Origin: Phycisphaerales bacterium
GTDB lineage: Bacteria > Planctomycetota > Phycisphaerae > Phycisphaerales > SM1A02
Length of the DNA stretch: 44,302 nt
Reading direction: 5' to 3'
NCBI GenBank assembly: GCA_028823105.1
Contig: JAPKCC010000013.1
Coordinates: forward strand, 1 to 44,302
Shown here: piece after piece, positions 7,440-15,743 of the stretch
How positions within the stretch are numbered: position 1 is the first letter of the stretch
Layout: each line of letters starts with the position of its first letter
Position numbers and translations under genes: made by a program
The notes under the pieces: model-generated
Seen by the model: only the letters and a program-made list of their open reading frames with translations
The model's database searches: none
What the model was told of the DNA's origin: nothing

Positions 7440-9712
7440 GAGGGAGATGATACTCCCCCGATCTCCAGAGAACCCGCACCACCGGCAGAATCCGGCCACG
7501 CGATCGCCTCGGTCCTACCCGCTCGCATCGCATCCGCGGCGGCGAGCAGCGGACCGACGGACCCTCGTTCCACCCGCGTGGCAGATGGACGATGGGATCC
7601 CGTCTCCGGGAGCCGACGCCTCCTCATCGCCAGATCAACCACTCGACCAGCCAGGCTCTCGGCGGGCGGTCCGATGATCGGGATGATCGAGCTGATCGAG
7701 TCGATCGGCCCTTCCGCGGTATCCGGAATGACGTTCACCAACGAGTCGATGCTTGCCAGAGTTCCCCCCGATGCGGGCCAGTTCACTTTGGATCCGATCA
7801 AGACGCCCTTGGCCACACCGCCTCGATCACGCAACGAAGAGGCTCGCTCGAGTACGAAGGCGATCGCCCCTTCCGCACTCGGCTGCTCGGTGCCGTGCCC
7901 GAGATCGTGCAAGATCTTCCGAACCATCGGATGCGTCTCTTCCGCCGCGACCACGATGGCCCGTTCGGACTGGCCGGTCTGAAGGTGCCGACGTGCGAGA
8001 TGCATCGCCTCGATGCCCGCGATCACGGTTCCACCGACCGACAGGGTCAGTCCTTCAAGACCGAGCCCGAGGCTGAGCTGAGCGCTTCCGATGTTCGGCA
8101 CGCTCTCGGCGAAGTAAAGGGGATTCCCGGCGCCCAGGCCATCACGGATCAACTCCTGATAGAAGTCGATCGTGTACTCCAGTGCACCGAATCTCGTCCC
8201 GACGAATCCTGCGCATGCCCTGACCTCTGCGTCCTCAAGCCCCGCGTCTCGAACCGCGAGGATGCCGGCTGCTCTGACCAGTCGCGAGAACCGAGCGAGT
8301 CGACGCACCGCTCGGGCATCGTCAAGACCTTCCAACGCGCCATCGTCAAGCCCAAGTTCGCCAGTGCGAATCGGCGCCTGGTCCTCCGAAGGAACGAGTA
8401 CCCCGCAGCCGGAGATCAGGATCGCATCGCCGGCCGTCGAGGATGCGTGCACCGCTCGGCCGGGAAAATGCGGGGTGATCGGATGCGACGCGTCGGCGGC
8501 TTCCACCAGAATCGCCGCGTCTGCGCCGCCGAATCCTAGTGACACCACTGCGGCACGCTCGATGCTTCCGGATCGCGGTCCCTCGCACAGAAGATCCAGT
8601 TTCGGGAAGGACTCCCGGTCGATACTCGCGTTGGCCGCGGCTGGCAACCGGGATTGCTCCATCGCGGCAATGACCACTGCGAGTTCCACCGCGCCGGCGG
8701 CGGCGAGGGTATGTCCGATGCGACTCTTCAGCGCCGTCACCGGAACCTCCGGGAGCCTGTCTCCGAACGCAGCCGACAGAGCGGCGTACTCCGCGGCATC
8801 GTTCGCCGGCGTCGAGGTGGCATGCGCCGCGACGAGATCGGGAAGCCTTCGCGAGGGTTCCATCGCCCGGGTCGCGTCCCGAAGCGCGCGAGCGGCGCCA
8901 CGACCATCGGGGGCAGGCTGAGTCAGATGATGCGCATCGCTGGCGCCTCCCCAGCCGAGAATGCGGGCGATCGGGCGGGTTCCACGAGCTTTCGCGTCAT
9001 CCGCCCGTTCGACGATGAATACGCCATATCCCTCACCCAGCCGCATGCCAGTTCGATCCGCGGTGAACGGGCGAAGGGGGCCCTCACTCACCAGTCGAAG
9101 GCACTTAAAACCGGCGAAGGCAAACTCGCTGATCGGATCGTACGACACCGCGATCAGAACATCCGCCTCGTCAGCCAGGAGCGTCGTCGCCGCGATCGCC
9201 AATGTGCTGACCCCGGAGGCGCACGCCGCCGAGACCGTCGACCCGCCCAGCGGAAGTCCGGTGCCAGCCAACGCGGCTCGCGTGACCGTCGCGGTTGTGG
9301 TCCTCGAAAATTCGCCGAGCCGCCCGGTTCGAATCCCCTCGCCGAGATGTCGCATCCCTCCGAGCGTCGTCCCGAAGATCGTCTCGAAGCGTCGTCCTTC
9401 GGATTTCATTCGTTGGATCGTCTGGTGATCGAGATCCGCCTCCGCCAGCGCCTGGCGGATGGAACGACTCAAGAGCTTTTCCGCTCGATCCGGGACCGGT
9501 CCGACCACGGGGTCAGATTCGGCAACCTGCGCGGCTCGGATCTTCGCGACAGATGCTCCCGGCGACTCTGGAAGGAACTCACCTTCGATCGCGGGAGCAT
9601 CTTCGATCGCGGTCCGACCTTCGAGCATGGCGGCCAGAATCTCGGACCGATGCTCGCCCAGCGAACAACTCGCCGCAGCCGCCGTGAGTACCAAACCTTC
9701 ATCCCAATTCAC
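7436..9712 (-). CDS. Ketosynthase fused to chain-length-factor-like domain
   Basis: A single 758-residue reading frame holding two thiolase-fold domains. Domain 1 (about 1-405) is a complete FabF-type ketosynthase: nucleophile C164 in SAACASG, H297 in AHATSTPAND, and K329/H334 in LKSRIGHTLAAAG, ending with the GFGGADAAIL motif. Domain 2 (about 430-640, then a tail to 758) resembles the short ketosynthase N-terminal-like chain length factors of aryl-polyene loci: it keeps PNIGSAQLS and a GTVIAG loop, but valine (V563) stands where the cysteine should be and both histidines are absent. In known aryl-polyene systems these are two proteins forming a heterodimer that elongates ACP-bound acyl chains with malonyl units. 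Here they appear fused. The start is a GTG in a GTGA overlap with the dehydratase stop, and the stop overlaps the chorismatase start. Confidence 0.88.
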   Translation of the reverse strand: MNWDEGLVLTAAAASCSLGEHRSEILAAMLEGRTAIEDAPAIEGEFLPESPGASVAKIRAAQVAESDPVVGPVPDRAEKLLSRSIRQALAEADLDHQTIQRMKSEGRRFETIFGTTLGGMRHLGEGIRTGRLGEFSRTTTATVTRAALAGTGLPLGGSTVSAACASGVSTLAIAATTLLADEADVLIAVSYDPISEFAFAGFKCLRLVSEGPLRPFTADRTGMRLGEGYGVFIVERADDAKARGTRPIARILGWGGASDAHHLTQPAPDGRGAARALRDATRAMEPSRRLPDLVAAHATSTPANDAAEYAALSAAFGDRLPEVPVTALKSRIGHTLAAAGAVELAVVIAAMEQSRLPAAANASIDRESFPKLDLLCEGPRSGSIERAAVVSLGFGGADAAILVEAADASHPITPHFPGRAVHASSTAGDAILISGCGVLVPSEDQAPIRTGELGLDDGALEGLDDARAVRRLARFSRLVRAAGILAVRDAGLEDAEVRACAGFVGTRFGALEYTIDFYQELIRDGLGAGNPLYFAESVPNIGSAQLSLGLGLEGLTLSVGGTVIAGIEAMHLARRHLQTGQSERAIVVAAEETHPMVRKILHDLGHGTEQPSAEGAIAFVLERASSLRDRGGVAKGVLIGSKVNWPASGGTLASIDSLVNVIPDTAEGPIDSISSIIPIIGPPAESLAGRVVDLAMRRRRLPETGSHRPSATRVERGSVGPLLAAADAMRAGRTEAIAWPDSAGGAGSLEIGGVSSPS

Positions 9713-10161
9713 AATGCCGCATCCTTGCGGTCGGACGGCAGACTTACACCCACGCAGCCGATCGCCACGCTGGCCCCGTCGACCGTCGCGTCGAAATTGA
9801 ACCGATGGATCGAGCCGAATCGCCCGACGGACGTCACCTCAAGAATAATGGTCGCCGGCGGCTCGACGGGTCGTCGGAACTTCGCTTCGTTGAACACCAG
9901 CATTCCGCCGGCGTCGCCGCCGGCTCGGCGGTGGGCGACCACGCCCGCGAGTTGCGCCGCCGCTTCGGTAATCAAGACTCCGGGAACGATGGGATGGCCC
10001 GGGAAGTGCCCTCGAAAGAAGTCCTCATCGCCACGTACCACCCACGCACCGCGGGCCGCATCGTCACTCAATGCCTCGATCCGATCGAGGAATCGAAACG
10101 GAGGTTCGTGCGGCAGATTTCGCAAGGCCGACGCAAACTGTTCATTGCCCGCCTCGGTCAC
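9709..10161 (-). CDS. FabZ-like 3-hydroxyacyl-ACP dehydratase
   Basis: A 150-residue hot-dog-fold dehydratase. The FabZ active-site helix HFPGHPIVPG carries the catalytic histidine H52, and E66 lies on the following helix in LITEAAAQL. An N-terminal MLP-like segment (NLPHEPPFRFLDRI) is also typical. It removes water from 3-hydroxyacyl-ACP to give the trans double bond, which in a polyene pathway is needed in every cycle. The GTG start overlaps the ACP stop (GTGA) and its own stop overlaps the ketosynthase start. Aryl-polyene loci often have two dehydratases; only one is present here. It could in principle serve fatty-acid synthesis, but its tight coupling to the ACP and KS-CLF argues for the pathway. 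Confidence 0.9.
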   Translation of the reverse strand: MTEAGNEQFASALRNLPHEPPFRFLDRIEALSDDAARGAWVVRGDEDFFRGHFPGHPIVPGVLITEAAAQLAGVVAHRRAGGDAGGMLVFNEAKFRRPVEPPATIILEVTSVGRFGSIHRFNFDATVDGASVAIGCVGVSLPSDRKDAAL

Positions 10162-10421
10162 GCGTCAGTCCGAAGCGATTCGACGAACCCGACAAAGTTG
10201 CCGATGGTGCCCATGGTGTCCTTACCAAGCTTTTCGTTAGGGATCTTGATTCCCAGTCTCTTCTCGGTACCCGTGACCACCATGAGAAGATCGAGCGAGT
10301 CGAGGCCCAGTTCGTCACCGACCAGCGGCGTCTCCGGACCAAGTTCGATCATCCCAAGCTTCAAGTCCGTCCGGAGAACTTCGCAGACGATGTCCAGAAG
10401 ATCCGCAGTGTCGTTGGTCAT
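10158..10421 (-). CDS. Acyl carrier protein
   Basis: An 87-residue acyl carrier protein. The phosphopantetheine attachment site is the serine S42 in LGLDSLDLL, within a four-helix acidic fold of normal length. It would carry the aryl starter and the growing polyene between ligase, ketosynthase, dehydratase and tailoring enzymes. It is the first gene after the only substantial spacer in the operon (87 bases), and has a strong ribosome binding site, consistent with the high expression a carrier protein needs. No phosphopantetheinyl transferase is in the window, so activation must come from elsewhere. Confidence 0.94.
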   Translation of the reverse strand: MTNDTADLLDIVCEVLRTDLKLGMIELGPETPLVGDELGLDSLDLLMVVTGTEKRLGIKIPNEKLGKDTMGTIGNFVGFVESLRTDA

Positions 10422-10427
10422 TCTTGT

Positions 10428-10433
10428 CTCCTT
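10428..10433 (-). promoter_or_regulatory. Strong ribosome binding site of the ACP gene
   Basis: Read on the minus strand the sequence is AAGGAG, six bases before the ATG at 10421. It is the clearest Shine-Dalgarno in the operon; the other pathway genes start inside overlaps. The 87-base spacer (10422-10508) could also hold an internal promoter, but I see no convincing -35/-10 pair. Confidence 0.7.
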
Positions 10434-10508
10434 GACGGCAAATGTGCCGCCGCCTTGATCTGCTCGCTTGAGCGTTACATTTGTCGGAATCGTCGATTCG
10501 ATCGTCGC

Positions 10509-11783
10509 TCAATGCCAACGTGAGATCGCTATTCGAGCGCCCACCATGCAGACCACGGTGGTCGTGAAGATAAGGGCAAGCGCCGGACTGATCCGGCCCA
10601 GCATGGCGGCCAATGTATCGTCCGACGATGTGTACCAGAGTACCTGCTGCATCGCCTTGATGGCACGGGCATTGAAAGCCCAATCTCCGATCGCCTGTAA
10701 TGACGGTGGCATCAGAAAGATGGGAATCATGCTCCCGCCGACCGCGCTCAGGATCAGCACTGTGATGGTGCCAATCGTGGTTTGCTGCCTTCGAGTCTTC
10801 GCAATGCACGTGATGAGGAGCCCGAGACCGGCGGCCGCAGCCGCGACCATCGGAACCAGGATCAGAAGCGCGATCATCTGGCGAAACGAAAAGAAGCGGA
10901 CTCCAAAGACCAGCGCGGCCCAGGCGAGCATCGCCGCAATCTGCACCGACCCGACCATGATGGCGAAAATGAACCGATTGAGGATCACGGCCCAGGGACC
11001 GATTCCCGACGCCCGCATTCGATCCAGTACCCCGCGTTCTTGATCTTCGAGCAACCAGCCCGTGGTCGACAAGGCGCTGAAGAGCATGAACATCACGCCA
11101 ATCGCGGCGGTGTAATACGTCACGAGACTCGGCCCCCCTTGGCCGACGGTCACCGCATTTGCCTCGATCGGCACCTGAGTCGCATTCGCGAGGCGGGCGA
11201 TCATCGGCGAAGCCGTCGATCCCGAGCCCGACGGGAAGGACTGGAGCGACTCCGCGAGTTTCCGCTGCGGCGCCGTGAGTTCGCCGGTGATCATCTCAAG
11301 CACGCGGATCTCGCGGCCGAGCATCTGAGGAGCCAGGCCCTTCCAGGTTGCCGCCGCCAGCACGCCTTTGGCAAAGTCGGGAGCAATCGGATTCGCGGGA
11401 TCAAATCGAACCTGCAACGGAGGAATCTTCGCCGTTGGATCGGACAGTGCCGCTCCGAAGCCGGACGGGATGATGACCGCCGCAGGGAAAGCACCGCTGG
11501 CAACCTGGCGGTCCGCTGCGGCGACATCCGCGCCTTTGATCGTCTGAAGATTCACCCGAGCGCTTGATTCCTTGACCGCGGTTTCAAGCGCCTTCGATGC
11601 GGCGCTTTGATCGAGGTCGAGCAGCGCGATGCGAATCTGGTTGTCGCCGTTCCTCCCGAATCCCTGGAAGACGCTCGCGAAGATTGAGAGAAAGATGATC
11701 GGCACCATCGCATAGAGGAGGAGCCCGAGTCGATCTCGATGCAGCGTAATCCACGCGATCCGAAGTAGCGCGAGACGCTTCAT
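10509..11783 (-). CDS. ABC-2 type exporter permease
   Basis: A 424-residue permease of the ABC-2 (ABC2_membrane_3/YhgE-like) type. It has one N-terminal membrane segment (about residues 17-38), a large extracytoplasmic domain of roughly 180 residues, then five or six hydrophobic segments in the C-terminal half starting around TYYTAAIGVMFMLFS. The cytoplasmic loop WLLEDQERGVLDRMRASG is typical of ABC-2 permeases. It would form the membrane part of an ATP-driven exporter, probably with the ATPase at 14787-15743, the only ATPase gene in the operon. Its start overlaps the upstream acyltransferase stop (ATGA). Export of the finished or lipid-linked product is inferred; characterised aryl-polyene loci use an MMPL-family exporter instead. 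Confidence 0.88.
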   Translation of the reverse strand: MKRLALLRIAWITLHRDRLGLLLYAMVPIIFLSIFASVFQGFGRNGDNQIRIALLDLDQSAASKALETAVKESSARVNLQTIKGADVAAADRQVASGAFPAAVIIPSGFGAALSDPTAKIPPLQVRFDPANPIAPDFAKGVLAAATWKGLAPQMLGREIRVLEMITGELTAPQRKLAESLQSFPSGSGSTASPMIARLANATQVPIEANAVTVGQGGPSLVTYYTAAIGVMFMLFSALSTTGWLLEDQERGVLDRMRASGIGPWAVILNRFIFAIMVGSVQIAAMLAWAALVFGVRFFSFRQMIALLILVPMVAAAAAGLGLLITCIAKTRRQQTTIGTITVLILSAVGGSMIPIFLMPPSLQAIGDWAFNARAIKAMQQVLWYTSSDDTLAAMLGRISPALALIFTTTVVCMVGARIAISRWH

Positions 11784-12721
11784 GCGGCGCTCCGATCATC
11801 ACCGGTGTCCGTGGACTCGGCTTCTCCGCCCCGCCAGACGGGATGTACGTTGAGCCACTGCTCAGGCATGGCGCGGATTCTCGCTTCGACGAGTTCTACC
11901 CAACGCCGCATGGCGGGATTTGATCCGGGGTCGCGGTGAAGATCGCCATCCACCTCGATGGGCGCCTCCATCTGCATGCCGAGCCGTCCATTTGGCAGCC
12001 ACCAGTTGAAGACCGGGACCAGCCTGCTCTCGGTTGCCTGAGCCAACTTGAAGGGCCCGACCGGGATCTCCATCTGTCGTCCGAACATGGGCATGAAGAC
12101 TCCGGTCTGGCCGGGTTGGACCCGATCGCCGAGCAAGGCGACGACTTCCCCTCGACCCAACGCCTCCCGGACTTCCATCCACGCGGTGAGCCCGTCGTCG
12201 ACCGCATGGCCGATCACCCCAAGCAGGCTGCGGGCCCGAGCCCTGATCGTCTCCAAAGTCTTGATCCGATCTCGGCGGTAGAGCACGTGCACCGGCGCGT
12301 GGCGACTCATGAAGGCCGCCGCGGGCTCGAATTCCCCCATGTGAATAGACAGCAGGATCAGGCCACGCCGGTTCCGGTCCTGAAAGTACTCGCGGAAGTC
12401 GGTGAGACCATGGACCGCGTCGATGCGCTTCAACAACGTCTCGGGGTTTGCTCGCGACGCGATCACCAAGCCTTCCATATATCGCTGCATGTGGTCGAGC
12501 ACGCCGAGACCATAGGCATCCAGACGCTGTTCGTCCGCGTCCGGCCCGAGAATGATCCGACCGTTTTCCCGCAAAGCTTCCCGCCAGACCGGGGCGTGAC
12601 GCCAAGTCTGACGCACCATCAGGGGTCGGATTCGATGCATGAGACCCGGAACCCGATCGTAGCCATGAAGCAGCGAGGACACTGCCAATCGTTCACCTCG
12701 TGAGACCGCCGCATATTTCAT
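11780..12721 (-). CDS. LpxL/HtrB-type lysophospholipid acyltransferase
   Basis: A 313-residue acyltransferase of the lipid A biosynthesis (LABLAT) family. The catalytic HX4E motif is H127-E132 in SIHMGEFE; YRRDR, a second LGDR motif and the VPVFNWW strand follow as in LpxL homologues. It would transfer an acyl chain from an acyl-ACP or acyl-CoA to a lipid acceptor at the inner membrane. No strong N-terminal membrane helix is visible, unlike classic LpxL. Both ends sit in ATGA overlaps with PlsC upstream and the ABC-2 permease downstream. Aryl-polyene and flexirubin loci carry such acyltransferases, thought to anchor the polyene to a glycerolipid; that role is inferred here. Confidence 0.85.
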   Translation of the reverse strand: MKYAAVSRGERLAVSSLLHGYDRVPGLMHRIRPLMVRQTWRHAPVWREALRENGRIILGPDADEQRLDAYGLGVLDHMQRYMEGLVIASRANPETLLKRIDAVHGLTDFREYFQDRNRRGLILLSIHMGEFEPAAAFMSRHAPVHVLYRRDRIKTLETIRARARSLLGVIGHAVDDGLTAWMEVREALGRGEVVALLGDRVQPGQTGVFMPMFGRQMEIPVGPFKLAQATESRLVPVFNWWLPNGRLGMQMEAPIEVDGDLHRDPGSNPAMRRWVELVEARIRAMPEQWLNVHPVWRGGEAESTDTGDDRSAA

Positions 12722-13473
12722 CCCACATGCTCCGGAGTCAGTTCTTCAATCCGATCGACCTCGCACGAAACCGGCGAAGTGGACAAAGCCTCGATGGCGG
12801 CCGCGAGTCGTTTGGTGAACGCCGCCGCCGTCTCGTCGGGGGCCGCCCTCATAGGCTCGCCGGCGATCATCCGAAGCGCTGCCGAACGGGGCCACCCGAC
12901 GCCGGGTGGGAGAATGTACTCGGTCCCTTCGATGCGCACTGGAATCACCGGTAGATCATTACGTCGAGCGAGCTCCGCCGCTCCATGACGGAAGCGGCCG
13001 AGCCGACCATCACGACTTCGAGTCGCTTCCGGGAAGATCACCAGACTCCATCCGGCGGCGATCATCGCATCGATCCGATCGAGTTCGGAATACTCACCCC
13101 CCACGCGATCGATGAGCATGACGTTCATGGCGCTTCGGATGAACCAGATGACGAACCTGCGGAAGAACCGTTCGAACCACGGCTGGTCTGATTCAGCCCT
13201 GAAGAAGTCGAGACCCCCGACCGTCGCCGTCCGATTTCGGCGACTCGCCGGAATCGACATGAACAGCAAAGGCGTATCGATGAGACTGTGGTGATTCGAG
13301 ACCATGATCGATTGCGGCATTTCCCTGACTCGTTCAAATCCCGATCGTCGAATCGGGACCCTGCAAACGGACCGGCCGGCAAAGTGGAGGAACGACAAGA
13401 CGCTCCGAGCGATCACTCTCGAAGGGATCGACATCGGTATGCAGAATTCGGCGACCGCCCGGGGAGCGATCAT
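12718..13473 (-). CDS. PlsC-type 1-acylglycerol-3-phosphate acyltransferase family
   Basis: A 251-residue PlsC-family acyltransferase. The catalytic HX4D motif is H61-D66 in SNHHSLIDTP, and the acceptor-binding FPEATRS motif lies at 147-153, followed by VIPVRIEG. Family members esterify glycerophosphate-type hydroxyl groups with acyl-ACP or acyl-CoA at the inner face of the inner membrane. The start at 13473 is supported by an ATGA overlap with the lipoprotein stop, and its stop overlaps the LpxL-type gene. Two different acyltransferases side by side suggest the pathway product is built into a lipid. A general phospholipid role cannot be excluded. Confidence 0.88.
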   Translation of the reverse strand: MIAPRAVAEFCIPMSIPSRVIARSVLSFLHFAGRSVCRVPIRRSGFERVREMPQSIMVSNHHSLIDTPLLFMSIPASRRNRTATVGGLDFFRAESDQPWFERFFRRFVIWFIRSAMNVMLIDRVGGEYSELDRIDAMIAAGWSLVIFPEATRSRDGRLGRFRHGAAELARRNDLPVIPVRIEGTEYILPPGVGWPRSAALRMIAGEPMRAAPDETAAAFTKRLAAAIEALSTSPVSCEVDRIEELTPEHVG

Positions 13474-14132
13474 CGGCCGACTCCGACCTGGATTCCATCC
13501 GGCATCGTCTCTCGACCGCGACCACTGCCGGCAGCCGAGTCGTCACTCCGGCTCGACAGATTTCGAATCCTGATCGAAGTTATCGTCAAGGGTGGCAAGA
13601 GTTCGATCGTGGCATCACCGAACCGCGGTGGACCGAAGAGCACGGTGACGTTGTTGGAGAACCCATAGGGCTCGCTCGGAATGCCGAAGGCGCCTCGAGC
13701 GAGGTTGTCGTCCTCGTCGACATCGATAAAGACCGAGATGGCGGTTGGACGTGCCGGAAGATCTTCAAACTCAACGATCGTCAACGGGGGCGTCACCGGG
13801 ACGGATCTCGCCGCCGCCCATCCGGTCGATTTAAGCCAGCCATCCGGCGACTGAACGACCGCGACTTTCATCTGCTTGCCGGCATCGTTGGGGGTCGCGA
13901 GCTCGATCCGGAGCGTCGTCGTCTCGAAAATACCCGGGTCTGCCTCGACGGCCGGCGGTGCCTGGCAGCCTGCGGCGAGCAACGAGGCCACAAACGCGGT
14001 CGCGAGCGTTGCGGAACCGGCGAAGCGGTGTCGGCCCGAGCACGTCGGAGGGACCGATGAGCGTTCATTCCACGGGGACTCGGGCACGGAATTCTCCAAG
14101 CAGGCCACCGACGTATCGATATTCAACATCAA
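13470..14132 (-). CDS. DUF2141-family lipoprotein
   Basis: Up to 220 residues. The segment from about residue 75 to 185 matches DUF2141 proteins: FIDVDEDDNLARGAFGIPSEPYG and the glycine/proline-rich turn before FGDATIEL. A lipobox (LLAAGC) preceded by a hydrophobic stretch indicates a lipoprotein, so it is probably anchored in the periplasm or outer membrane. The molecular function of the family is unknown. The start is uncertain: ATG at 14132 overlaps the methyltransferase by 68 bases, while GTG at 14087 would give a more usual signal-peptide length. The stop sits in an ATGA with PlsC. Periplasmic lipoproteins are common in aryl-polyene loci, where they may help carry the product outward. 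Confidence 0.75.
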   Translation of the reverse strand: MMLNIDTSVACLENSVPESPWNERSSVPPTCSGRHRFAGSATLATAFVASLLAAGCQAPPAVEADPGIFETTTLRIELATPNDAGKQMKVAVVQSPDGWLKSTGWAAARSVPVTPPLTIVEFEDLPARPTAISVFIDVDEDDNLARGAFGIPSEPYGFSNNVTVLFGPPRFGDATIELLPPLTITSIRIRNLSSRSDDSAAGSGRGRETMPDGIQVGVGR

Positions 14133-14790
14133 GGAATCCAGATTTCTTCAACGACTCCACCACGAGCTCCGGTGACTCAAAAGAGGATATCGAATCCCAA
14201 AAATGTCGCATCAGTTCACCGATGGCTCGGGAGCCGCAGGCCAGCGAGCAGACGTGAGCACCCAGACCGCGAATCAGGAATCTCAGAAGCCGCTGCTTCG
14301 CCGGTGATCGGGGAATCACCATCTCGAGGAGCACCAAACGCCCCCCCGGCCGAAGCACGCGACACGCCTCGGCGAATGCCTCCGAGAGATCCTCGACGTA
14401 TCGAATCGCGAAGCCGCTCACCATGGCGTCCATCGACGCGTCCCCGACCGGGATGGACGCGAACGAGCCATCTCGGACATCGCGCACCCCGGCCCTAGAA
14501 GCCAACGCACGCATCTCCGGCGAAGGATCGACGGCGATGATCGCCGAGGAATCGGGAAGGAATCTCTGAGCTGCCAACGCCAGAGAACCCGTACCGCTTC
14601 CCACATCCACCAGCGACGCATCCGTCGGAAGCTCGAGCGAGAGGATGGTCCGACGGCGATACCAGTTGCTGGTTCCGAAACTCATCAGATTGTTGAGCCG
14701 GTCGTACCGATTGGCGGCACGATCATAGAGACGCCTGACCTCAGGATCGGCGCCCAACGGTGACTCGATCACGGCCATGGATTCCTTCAT
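14065..14790 (-). CDS. UbiE/MenG-type SAM-dependent methyltransferase
   Basis: A 241-residue class I methyltransferase. The SAM-binding motif VDVGSGTGSL is at 61-70, the acidic VDPSPEM loop follows, and the RVLRPGGRLVLLE segment is typical of UbiE/MenG C-methyltransferases. The N-terminal YDRLNNLMSFG block is the UbiE signature. The ATG at 14790 is in an ATGA overlap with the ABC ATPase stop. Within the operon it could methylate the aromatic head group; some aryl-polyene loci encode a methyltransferase for this. The alternative is the menaquinone C-methyltransferase of central metabolism placed in the operon by chance. Sequence alone does not decide. Confidence 0.86.
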   Translation of the reverse strand: MKESMAVIESPLGADPEVRRLYDRAANRYDRLNNLMSFGTSNWYRRRTILSLELPTDASLVDVGSGTGSLALAAQRFLPDSSAIIAVDPSPEMRALASRAGVRDVRDGSFASIPVGDASMDAMVSGFAIRYVEDLSEAFAEACRVLRPGGRLVLLEMVIPRSPAKQRLLRFLIRGLGAHVCSLACGSRAIGELMRHFWDSISSFESPELVVESLKKSGFLDVEYRYVGGLLGEFRARVPVE

Positions 14791-15743
14791 TCCCGAAGAC
14801 CCTGTCCGGTCAATGCCAAGAAGACCTCTTCCAGGCTCGCCTCATGGAGCCGTACGCCCTCGATACCGCCGGGAATTGCTTCGAGCGTGGTCAGCGCAAC
14901 CTGCAATTCGTCGCCGAGACCATGAAGCGGGACACGGATCGTCCGCCCGTTCCAGGCCCCGATCGGCGGCGCGAAATCTGGCCCGACCGGATCCACCGGA
15001 CGAACCTCGAGTTCGAACGAGGACACAAGATGCTCTTCGGCGAGCGATGCTGTATCGCCTCTCGCCACCAGATTTCCATGATCGATGATCGCCACGGAAT
15101 CGACCAGCGTCTCGGCTTCCTCGATCAGATGTGTCGCATGCAGAATCGTGGCCCCGTTCGACCGCAGTTCCTCGATCATCCTCCAGATCGCCGCCCGAGC
15201 CTGAGGATCGACACCCTCGGTCGGTTCATCGAGAAGGAGCAGGCGAGGACGATGCAGAATGCTCACCGCGAGGTTCAGACGCCGCTGCATTCCGCCCGAG
15301 TAGTACCGCACTTGATCATCCGCCCGATCTTCGAGCTGACTGAAGGCGAGCGCCCACCCGACTCGATCGGCGCGATCGCGTCGCTCCACGCCGAGGAGAT
15401 CCGCGTAGTTCACCAGATGTTCGCGAGCGGTCATGGTCTCATGCAGCGCGATCTGTTGCGGCACGAAACCGAGGTCGCCCGCCGTTGGCCTTCCGCCGCC
15501 AAAGGCGGAGACGGTCCCGGAATCCTCCCGAATGAGCCCGGCGATGCACCGCATCAATGTCGTCTTGCCCGCGCCATTCGGCCCGAGCAACGCGGTCCAT
15601 TCCCCTCGGCCGAGTTCAAGATCCACCCCTGCCAGCGCGGCCACCTTACCGAAGGACTTGTGGAGGCCCTGCACCCGCAGCGCTGGCTGCGACGGCGAGG
15701 TTGAGGGAACTCCTCCCGAGATAATTTTTTCGGATCTAGGCAT
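14787..15743 (-). CDS. ABC exporter ATP-binding protein
   Basis: A 318-residue ABC ATPase of the drug/lipid exporter (CcmA/YbhF) type. Walker A GPNGAGKT is at 54-61, the signature YYSGGMQRR near 143, Walker B LLLLDEP next to it, then EGVDPQAR and the H-loop histidine in LHATHLIEEAE. The last 100 residues form the extra C-terminal domain common in exporters of this class. The start at 15743 is chosen because it forms TGATG with the NagB/PIG-L stop and the upstream reading frame is a shadow of that gene. It most likely powers the ABC-2 permease encoded four genes downstream. Confidence 0.9.
   Translation of the reverse strand: MPRSEKIISGGVPSTSPSQPALRVQGLHKSFGKVAALAGVDLELGRGEWTALLGPNGAGKTTLMRCIAGLIREDSGTVSAFGGGRPTAGDLGFVPQQIALHETMTAREHLVNYADLLGVERRDRADRVGWALAFSQLEDRADDQVRYYSGGMQRRLNLAVSILHRPRLLLLDEPTEGVDPQARAAIWRMIEELRSNGATILHATHLIEEAETLVDSVAIIDHGNLVARGDTASLAEEHLVSSFELEVRPVDPVGPDFAPPIGAWNGRTIRVPLHGLGDELQVALTTLEAIPGGIEGVRLHEASLEEVFLALTGQGLRE

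Noticed and set aside
7592-10240. Long plus-strand reading frames of 315 and 528 codons opposite the KS-CLF, dehydratase and ACP genes
   Set aside because: They are antisense to clearly homologous genes, rich in Arg/Gln/Asp and without domain motifs, as expected for shadow frames in high-GC DNA.
13868-14068. ATGA overlap after the methyltransferase opening a 66-codon frame
   Set aside because: That ATG is out of frame with the lipobox and DUF2141 sequence; the encoded Arg/Pro-rich string looks like a shadow of the lipoprotein gene.
15721-15735. T-rich run (ataatttttt) as a terminator
   Set aside because: It lies inside the ATPase N-terminal coding region and has no adjacent GC hairpin.
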